Below, piece by piece: positions 1 through 8,900 of a stretch of DNA of 20,886 bases (position 1 is the first letter of the stretch; each line of letters begins with the position of its first letter). Source of the DNA: Baffinella frigidus (taxonomy: Eukaryota; Cryptophyceae; Cryptomonadales; Baffinellaceae); NCBI GenBank assembly GCA_026770585.1, contig MU646382.1, forward strand, positions 371,394-392,279. The letters run 5' to 3'. The notes beneath the pieces are model-generated. The model saw nothing but the letters and a program-made list of their open reading frames with translations, searched no databases and was not told where the DNA came from. The position numbers and the translations under genes were made by a program.

Positions 1-1
1 G

Positions 2-127
2 CGAAGAGGTGGAGAGGGTGTGGGGGGTGTCGCCGGGGTATCGGAGATCCCCTCATACCAACCAGAGGAAGCGAGTGGGTCGCTCGGGGAGGCGTTTGAG
101 GCGGAGCGAGAGGCGCGGCGACTGCAG
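2..127 (+). CDS. KDM1-like gene, leftmost exon (partial)
   Basis: The frame is open from the window edge and ends in an acidic helical stretch, SLGEAFEAEREARRLQ. In KDM1-type proteins a charged helix precedes the DWHxANLEF block, so the position fits, but the segment itself is not diagnostic. If the exon ends after CTGCAG the intron begins GCACGT, a GC-AG type, and phase 0 matches the next exon; a GT at 132 is the alternative. A truncated copy at about 305-350 repeats the end of this exon but has CGA changed to TGA, so that copy is broken. The true 5' boundary of the exon is not visible. Confidence 0.5.
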
Positions 128-2344
128 GCACGTGCAGTATCACCCGTGCGCCCGTGCGCCCGTACGACTGGTGCGTTCAGTCACTGTGCTTTGATTCGAT
201 CTCACTCACCCACACGAAAACATGCTCAGTCGTGCACAGACACAGACACAGACACAGACATACAGACAGCCAGACAGACAGACAGACACGCACAGAGAGA
301 CTCTTCGAGACGTTTGAGGCGGAGCGAGAGGCGCGGTGACTGCAGGCACGGGCACCATCCTGAACCAACCTGGAAACCAACCTGGAAACCACCACCGTGC
401 GACTTGAGTGTGCACCCACTGTGGTTTGATTCCGCTGGCGCACACGCACACACACACAAACACACACACACACACACACACACGCAAACACACATACCCA
501 CAAACACACACACCTCCCCCCCCTCCCCCCCCTCCCCTCTCCCCCCCATCTCTTCCCACAGACGCACCTAACTCCCGGTGGCGTCAGCAGGGGGCAGCAT
601 CACCGCTCGGCATCGGAGGAAGGGGCGAGGTGTACCAGGGCCTTGTTCACTAGTCGATGACACCATGCCAGTCCTCCACACACACACACACTAACACTGA
701 CACTCGCACTCACACTCACACTCACACTCTGCAGGGGGCAGCATCACCGCTGGGGATCGGAGGGGGGGGCGAAGTATGCCAGGGGCTGGTATGCTACCAA
801 CCTCTCACACACACGTACCTGACTCTTGGGCGTGGGTGGTTAACAGGGGGCAGCATCACCTCTCGGGTTTGGCGGGGGGGGTGAAGTGTACCAGGGGCTG
901 GTCGACTGGCATGCTGCCAACCTCGAGTTCTCCATGGGCACGCCTCTGCGTCAGGTCGCCTGGTTTGGGGTTGAGTATTTCGGGTTTAACACGAAAGCCG
1001 GACGCCGCTACCTTGAATACACCCTTGGCTATTAGTCCCATGACTCTTGACTAGACTGTGCTGGTTGAGGCGGCGATCTGACGTGAGGTCGCCGCCTTGC
1101 AATTGGGATGCATGCTCTAGTTATTTATGATGGTTCCGCGCCCGAGGAATCCGGGGTTTTGTCGGTTGGAAGAAAGAATCCGTCCGCCTTCGGGCGCGGC
1201 AAGTAAGCACGCAGTTGCGTATCTCCCCGGTGACGCCGAATGCATTCGACAATCAGGCGGGATTCCAACCCGCGCGAGACTGCACCCTACACCCTAAACC
1301 CTCAACTCTGAAACCCTGAAACCCTAAATCCCAAACCCTAAACCCTCAAACCTAAATCCTCAACCCTCAACTCTCAACCCTCAACCCTCAACTCTCAACC
1401 CTCTACCCTCAACCCTCACCCCCCTAAAACCTCAATCATAAAACAGGTGTGCAATCGGTGGTGGAACTTTGACGACGCGCACGCCTATCCCGGACACCAC
1501 TGGCTTCTCCCTGAGGTCCATTCTGCCCCCTTATCGTAAGGATTTGGGGAGGTCACACGAGAGAGAAGATAATCTCGAGGGATCTCGAGGGACCTACCCA
1601 GAGTCGTATATCACCAAGTATACAACGTATACAAAGATAACCGTGCCTTGCGCGAGAGGCAGGGACCACTGGCTCCTCTCGGAAGTCCCTTCTGCCCTTT
1701 CTGCCCCCCTCTTTTCGTGCCATGCTGTTGCCACACCCGGATAGGCACAGTGTTTGCTCCACGCTGTTCACCACTGGCTCTTCCCAGAGGTCCATTCTGC
1801 CCCCTTGTTAATGTTTGCTCGACAATTGTGAATGTTGCCTTCACGCCACACCCATGCAGGCATAGTGTTGGATCTACGCTGTTGTCACCCCCAGGCAGGC
1901 ACACACGAACCAGAGAATTTTCGGATTCGATGCACCTGTATCACACTCCTCTCTGACCACTACTCCTGCACCTCGAACAATGCACCGCCCCCGGCTGAGC
2001 ACAGGGTCTCAGTCCTAAACTTCAACCCCCGAACCCCACACCCTAAAACATAAACGCTTAACACTAAACCCTAAAGCCTAAACCCCAAACCCTAAACTCT
2101 GCAACCTAAAACCTAAAACCTAAACCCTAAACTCTCAACCCCAAATCCTAAACCATAAACCCTAAATCCGGTTGCGCGCAGGGCCTCGGAGCCCTTGCAA
2201 CGACACTCCTGCGTGGCGAGACCCGAATCGACGTGCGCTTGTCGCATCAGGTCCGCCCAACTCCCAACCCACCGCCTTAACCCTTCACAAAACCCCCAAA
2301 TTCTCAACCCTCAACCCTCAACCCTTAACCCCCAACCCCCAACC

Positions 2345-2383
<39 letters not shown>

Positions 2384-5300
2384 ATCCTCAGCCCTCAACC
2401 CTCAACCTGACGTGCGGGAAGTCGAAGGCAATCGAGGCTCCTACGGAACGTTTTGGAAATTGCATCTTCTGTATGGACAGCGCTCTGCCGTGAAACCGGG
2501 GACGTACACGCAGCGCCCCTGCCCCCCCCCGTCTAAGTGTGCTGCTTGAAGTCAATACCGAAAGCCAACACCGGAAACTGGCTCACACTACTGGTTGTCT
2601 TCTTCTTGTAGGACCTATTAGCGGTCCTGCCGGTCCTACAGAGGTCATTGGTGTGCGAGCCCTGACCCGTGAGCCACGGTTGGAACAGGTTACGAGGCTC
2701 GAGCGTCTCGCGGAGGATCGTGTCATGGTGCATGCGCGCTCCCTTCCGCGCGAGGGTCACACACCCTAAATCCTAAACCTTGAGGGTCACATACCCTAAA
2801 CACTAAACCCTTGAGGGTCGCACACCCTAAACACTAAACCCTAAACCCCAAACCCTGAACCCCAAACCCTGCACCGCAAACCTCAAACTCCACACCCTCA
2901 CCCTAAACCCTAAACCTTCCGCGCGCGGGTCAACCCCCTTCCCTTGATGTCGTCTACTTGACCACGCGATGAGCTGCGAAGGGTTTGTTGTGGCTGGAAT
3001 TCAGGGTGTTGCGTGGCCAAATTGCACCATACAATCGCGCTCCCTTTCGCGCGAGGGTCACTACCCCCTGCCCCCCTCAATCGATCGCTTTTTCTTCTGT
3101 GTTACCATCACGTGATCAACCACCTACCACCTCCTGGAGGTGTCCGTGCACTTTGGCGTGTGCCCGCACGTCTTGCCCTGCACTCTCATCTCGGAAGATA
3201 ACTTAACCAGTTCCTTTTCAATAGGGGGTTGAATAGGAGGAGTTAGTTGGGGCATAGTAAATTTGATAAGGCCTCCTAATTAAATGAAAACGCTAATTAG
3301 GGAACTGATTCTGCGGAAAAAGATGGGACTGGTGGAGGCTGATTTGCTATCTTAGCCCTTGCACAGATCTACCATAGCACGCAACCTACCCCTAAGAAGA
3401 CCCCCCATGAAGCAGATTGGACAGGTGGGGTGGAGGACCATACCAGAATATTTTGTATGTTAGACGTTGGTGTGTGGTATACCAGGGTGTAATGCTATGT
3501 GGTTGGGCATGAAAACAATGCCCACCACAGCATCAAAGTGGGACAGAGCCGGGTATGTTCCGACATGAAACCGCCCCCTCCACGGAAGCAGATGGCACTC
3601 TGCAATGCAACATTATTCATGTGGCCAACTTCTCTGCACACCGCTCTAACGAGGATAGCCCCTCCCCATGAAGCAGATGGGACTGGTGGGGGGGGGGACG
3701 TGGTGCTGGAGGCGGACGCGGTGGTGGTCACGTTGCCGCTTGGGGTCCTCAAGGTCCCACCCCCAGAACCCTACAGTAGGCCTATGCTTAGGGCCCTACG
3801 GTGGTCCTAGCGGGGGGGGCGGTTTCTCATGAGCGAGGTACCCCATGTAGCTCCTGAACAACACCCGGCTTTGTGTGTTAGAATTCCACGGGGTCGTTCG
3901 TGGGGATAGCACCATCTGTCATCTGAAAAGCTAACGCCAGCGAGGTACTTAGAGCCTCTACGGATTGTCTACGGTAGGAGCCCCCCTCCTACGACTTTTA
4001 AAGACCTTTTTGTTTTAAACTTTGTAGGAGAAGGGGGGGTTCCTACCGTAGGCTGAGGGGTCCGCTGGCGTTAGCTTGTGGCATTACACCCACGTTCCCT
4101 CCGCTGACATTTCCTCCGCCCACCTTGTACACCCTCCCGTGAGAAATTTCGATGGTCAAAGGCAGGCGTGGGCATGTTAAGTAGACACGGTGGCTGCTAA
4201 GTGGACACGGTGGCTGCTAAGTGGACACGGTGGCTGCTAAGTGGTGGCGGTGCCAGGGGGCGTTCAAGAAGCGGACGCTCTGGTTCACACCGGGGTTCCT
4301 CCACCCACCTTTCCTCCACCCACCTTCCTTCCGCTCACCTTCCCTCCCACGTGAATAATGTTGATGGTCCAATGATGGCGTTTTGATGGACAAAGGATGG
4401 CGATACACGGGGGCTGCGTGGGTGGGGGTGCCTGCCGCTGAGGGCGCTTGTGTGTAGGAGGAAGACACGCGTGTAACCCAAGATGGAAAAAAGAGAGTAA
4501 TCAGCCCGCGGATAGGATGATCCAAACATGAAGGCTCGCCCTTCATATTTTTTGAGAACCAAGGGCTTATTTCCCATGTCTGTCTCAAACCCTGAACCCT
4601 AAACCCTGAACCCGAAACCCTAAACAATACAACCATAAACCCTACACCCTGTTTCGAGCAGGAGGGGAAGATGGAGTTCGACCCCCCCCTGTCAGAAGCC
4701 AAGAGCGCCAGCATCTCTCGCATGGGATTCGGCCTTCTCAACAAGGTCCACCTCTGCCTCAGTCGATATCGGCATTGTCACCGAGAGTGAAGTCCTCTGC
4801 CACAGTCGATGTTGTCGAGGGATGAAGCACTCTTGGTTTCAATGAAGCCAAGAGCGCCAGCATCTCTCGAATGGGATTCGGCCTGCTTAACAAGGTACAC
4901 CTCTGCCTCAGTTGATCTGGGCTCTTCAAAATCTGGGCTCCTCAAAATGATGCGGCCGGGCGTCGCGCTCCCACCAAACGTTGGTGCTACCAATCTGTTT
5001 TGAAGAGCCGATATCGACTGCCGCAGTCGATATTGGCTCTTCGAAATAACGAGGTTGGAAGTTGCTCTCCCACCAAAGGGTGGTGGTACGAACCTGTCAA
5101 CTTTCGGTTGGCGGTACGAATCCGTCAAATTCCAGCCTGACAATTTTTAGGCAAGGTGCCTCTCTTCGAGCTAGAAGGCAGACTTTCTGAGCGCGTGGTG
5201 AGGTGGTGGTAGCTTGCTCCTGTTTCATCCCTTGACATCATTTGAGCCGAGGGTGGGCGTTTCAGCCGAAGGATCATCGTCGAGTTTAGCGTACTACTCT

Positions 5301-5945
5301 CCCCGAACGTTTCAGACGACCGGCTTGAAAACTATTTTAGACGAGGGTGAGCAAAGTATCATCGTCGAATCAGTGTGAAACTCCCCCGAACCAGGCACCC
5401 CAGCGAACGCAAACACCACGCCAGAGGGCTCGAGGGAAACCGACACCTTATCCACGTCAGATCTGACGCCATTGACTTAAGTATTCAGAGTATCACCCCT
5501 GAAAGACGTCAAAAGTGGATATTTCAAGCCCTCTGGCGTGGCAGGTGGTCCTGGAGTTCGACCACGCCTTCTGGACCGCGGAACAGGGACGTGACTTCTT
5601 CGGGTTGGTCCGAAGAGCCGCGCCTCGACAGGCTCATAACCTGGACACCGCAGAAAGGGGAGGGGACGGAGGGGGGGGGGGGGCGGCATCGCGGGGGGAG
5701 TGTTTCATGTTCTGGAACCTGCAGGAGTGCACGGGACGTCCTGTGCTTGTGGTGAGAACCCCCCCTGAGACCGAGGCTGCTTCTCTGCACAGGAATGTAT
5801 GGGGGACAGCATTTGAAACATTCTTCGGGACTAGCCGTAGGTCCTTGTGCGTTTCAATCTGGATCAGATTGCGCGCCCCGTGCACGGGGCGTCCGGAGAA
5901 CACGCCCCCCGAGAGAGAGAGAGAGAGCGCGCGCGAGCGAGAGAC

Positions 5946-5984
<39 letters not shown>

Positions 5985-8900
5985 CGGGGCGTCAGGTGCG
6001 TGTGGTGAAGGTGTTGGTGAGGCTGTTTTCTCGGGTGAAAGCACCCTCACCCCTGAGACCAGAACACGCCCCGCGTCCGAGGTTGTTTCTCTCCGCAGGG
6101 CATGGCGTTGCATTAGCGTCCGGTGCTTGTGGTGATAACACGCCCCTCGAGACCAGAACACGCTCCGAGACTGAGACTGCTTCTCTCCATAGGGCATGCG
6201 AGTGCCTCAGCGCCCGGTGCGTGTGGTGAGAACATGCCCCGAGACTACCACACGAGAACGCTAGAGGGGCCTGTTTAAAAGCAGGGTGCTTTAAAAAGTG
6301 GGCATTTTTGTAGTAACTTTCGTTGATTGGTCACGTTTCTAGCCATATATTGGCCAGTCACGAGGTTGGAATACCTTATCCTGGTACAAATATCTACAAC
6401 CCCACATATAAAAAGGCCCCTGTAGCATTCTCGTGTGGTACCCGAGACCGAGACTGGTTCTCTCCGCAGGGCATGCGAGTGTCACAGCACCCACTAGCTC
6501 CGCCGGCGTTTTATTCTGGCTCGTCGTAATGCACTGCCAGGGCGGAGTTTTTGTATTAGTCAACTCACCTGCGAATGTGTAGTAAATAAGTACCCTTTTT
6601 GGGTACCTCGTTTCTAAGTTGAAAGATTTTGTGGGTGAATTGACTTGTACAAAATATCCGGCCTGGCAGTGTAATGGCTTTCTATTCGCTCTTTTGTACT
6701 GTATTTCTGCTCTTAAAAACTTTCAAGGACGAGCCATAATAAAACTCCGGCAGAGCGAGCTACGCTTCCAACCTCCCGCGGAGTTGAACCGGTAGATGAG
6801 GTGGAGTGGTTTGCTGGATGTGGTGCGCCGCATTTGACACGCACTTCTGAACTAAGTGTAAGGCTTTCTGCGTTTTCACGTGAAACACATTGCATGCGGG
6901 TGCGTCTCACGTGCGGGGTGCGGGGTGCGCTGTGCGGACAGGGTCTCCTTACGGGTCGTGACGTATGAGGTGTGGTTTGTGGGCAGGGTCTCCTCGCGGG
7001 CGATTCAGCCTACGAAAGCGAGGCACGAAGCGTGGTTGAGGTTTGTTCCCACTCGTTCTGAAACCCAATGCACATTACCGTTTTGGGGTGTAGGTTCTAG
7101 GGTGTGGGGGGCGTACCTATCGGTTTAGGGTGCACACCGACCCCGAAAATACCTCACCTGTTCCCAGACGTTTTGAACAACAATGCACACCAGCCCCCTC
7201 ACGTTGTAAATAATACTCTCGGGATACAGTTCACATGCATTGTGAACCCCAATGCACAGTACCGGTGTGGGGTGTAGGTTGTAGGGTGCAGGGGGCGTAC
7301 CTATCCACGCCAGAGTGCTCAAAGCATCCACGTTTGACAGCTTTCAAGGAAAACCCCTTGAATTCTTAAGTCAACCACGTCAGATATTACGTGGATAAGG
7401 TTTCGGTTTCCCTCGATCATTCTGGCGTGGATCGGTTTAGGGGGTTTACCGACCCCGAGAGTACCTCAAGACGCGCTCGGAAAGAGACACTGGCACACTC
7501 TGCAGTCTCTGCTTGTTGAGAGCCCTACACCTGTTGTCGAATCACACGTGTTCCTTCGTCAAAATCCGTGTCCGGTGTAGTCATCATCCTGGCAAAACTC
7601 CAGGCTGGGACAGCCAACAGTGGTGGGACTCTCAGCAAGCTCCTTACGCCGGCGCTACTCTCTGAACGCTACACGAACCTGCCATAGGCTCATAACCTTA
7701 CATCATCGGCACCCTTAGCTCCTAGGCTCATAACCTTACATCCTAGACACCCTAGCGCTTAGCCACCCGCACACTCTGCAAACCAAACCGCGACATTCTA
7801 AACACTTGCTTTCTAAACACTTAACCCTGATGCAGGTGATCGAGCGCGCCCAAGCTCATAACCTTACAGCCTTGGTGCCCTGAGAGAGCTTAGATAGATA
7901 CCTTCATACTCTGCGAACCAACCCGCGGCATCTCCCGAGTGGTGCGTAGTTAGAAAGTTGATGACTTTTTGCTAGGTTCGGACCTGTGTGCAGGAGCTAA
8001 CAGAAGGGGGTACAGCAGAATAAGACCACCTTGCGAGCAGGTGATCCAGCGCGGGCGGGCAGCGCTCGCGACTGTCTTCTCCGACGTCCCTCCGCATGTG
8101 CGCGCGCACGTGACACGGTATGCTTCCCACTATCTTGAAGATCCCACTGTCTTGAAGGCGTGAGAGACAGGGGGGTACCCCAGTGTCTGTCACGTCATCT
8201 GTGCGCACGTCACGCGGTCCGCATCCCACGCCACTCGAGAACGCTGGGCACCATATTTACTTGTTGGGTTGTAAGTTTTCGTCACGGTCACGGAAAGTCC
8301 GCGGGCTCGCGACTGTCTTCCCGGACGTGCCTCCGCACGTGCGCGCGCACGTCACACGGCATCCCTTAAGTGGCCAGTAGGCTCGTACGCCCTACCGTAG
8401 GGCCCTAGGACCTGCCTACGATCTCTTTGCGGTCAAATTTGACCGCATGGCCACTTGAGGGATACATCCCGACACGTCCCTCCGCACGTCACTCGGCCCG
8501 CATCCCGCACCTCTCGAAAACGCCGGAGCATCCTGTTTACATGTGGGGTTACAATGGTGTGTTCCAGGCACAAGCGTCAGATTCCGTGGGGAACGTAATT
8601 TGTCAAGAAAGTTGCTACACAAATGCAGGTCACACGGTCTGCATCCCACTGTCGCTCAGACCGCGTGGCAGACAGTGGGGTCCCCCAACGTCTGTCATCT
8701 TATCTGATACCCCGCTGTCTGTCACGCCGTCTGACGTCAGCTGGCATTTCAGACAGTGGCGTCTCACAGGAATTCCACCGACGTCCCATAGGATCCCACA
8801 GTCGCACGTGCAGGGGTTGGCCTTGCAAGAGGCGGCGCGTGGAGGGGGCTGGTGTAGGGGGCGAGGCGACATTGTGAGGAAGCTGTGCGGTACCGGGAAC

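Larger units (their letters stand above)
128..846 (+). other. Intron 1: microsatellites plus exon echoes
   Basis: About 720 bases without an accepted exon. Contents: an echo of the preceding exon's end (about 305-350), a GACA/CAGA microsatellite (236-296), a CA microsatellite (440-510) running into CT/C-rich tract (510-560), and two echoes of the next exon's start (590-648 and 735-805). The 3' end is TTAACAG at 840-846. Confidence 0.6.
1516..3139 (+). other. Long intron region with echoes and telomere-like arrays
   Basis: Holds two echoes of the 1447 exon end, a tandem pair of ~43 bp (about 1730-1772 and 1846-1888), three CCCTAAA/CCCTCAA arrays (2025-2170, 2298-2407, 2760-2915) and a stretch at 2612-2757 that begins after an excellent acceptor (polypyrimidine tract then TTGTAG). 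The family predicts one or two exons here for the GGYxxLVxALAxGL segment; 2612-2757 is open (LERLAEDRVMVHARSLPRE) but does not convincingly match and its phase conflicts with the 1447 exon. Confidence 0.4.
4746..5410 (+). other. Intron between the 4662 and 5545 exons, first part
   Basis: Contains the exon echo, several AGTCGAT repeats, a hairpin (next entry) and a pair of short repeats around CCCACCAAAnGnTGGTG at 4969 and 5069. No exon seen. Confidence 0.6.

Noticed and set aside
20-571. 183-codon open frame on + through the CA and GACA repeats
   Set aside because: Only its first third is plausible exon; the rest is microsatellite translation, with equally long frames on the opposite strand.
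8065-8760. CRISPR-like repeats
   Set aside because: Repeats vary in length and spacing and the context is a eukaryotic intron.
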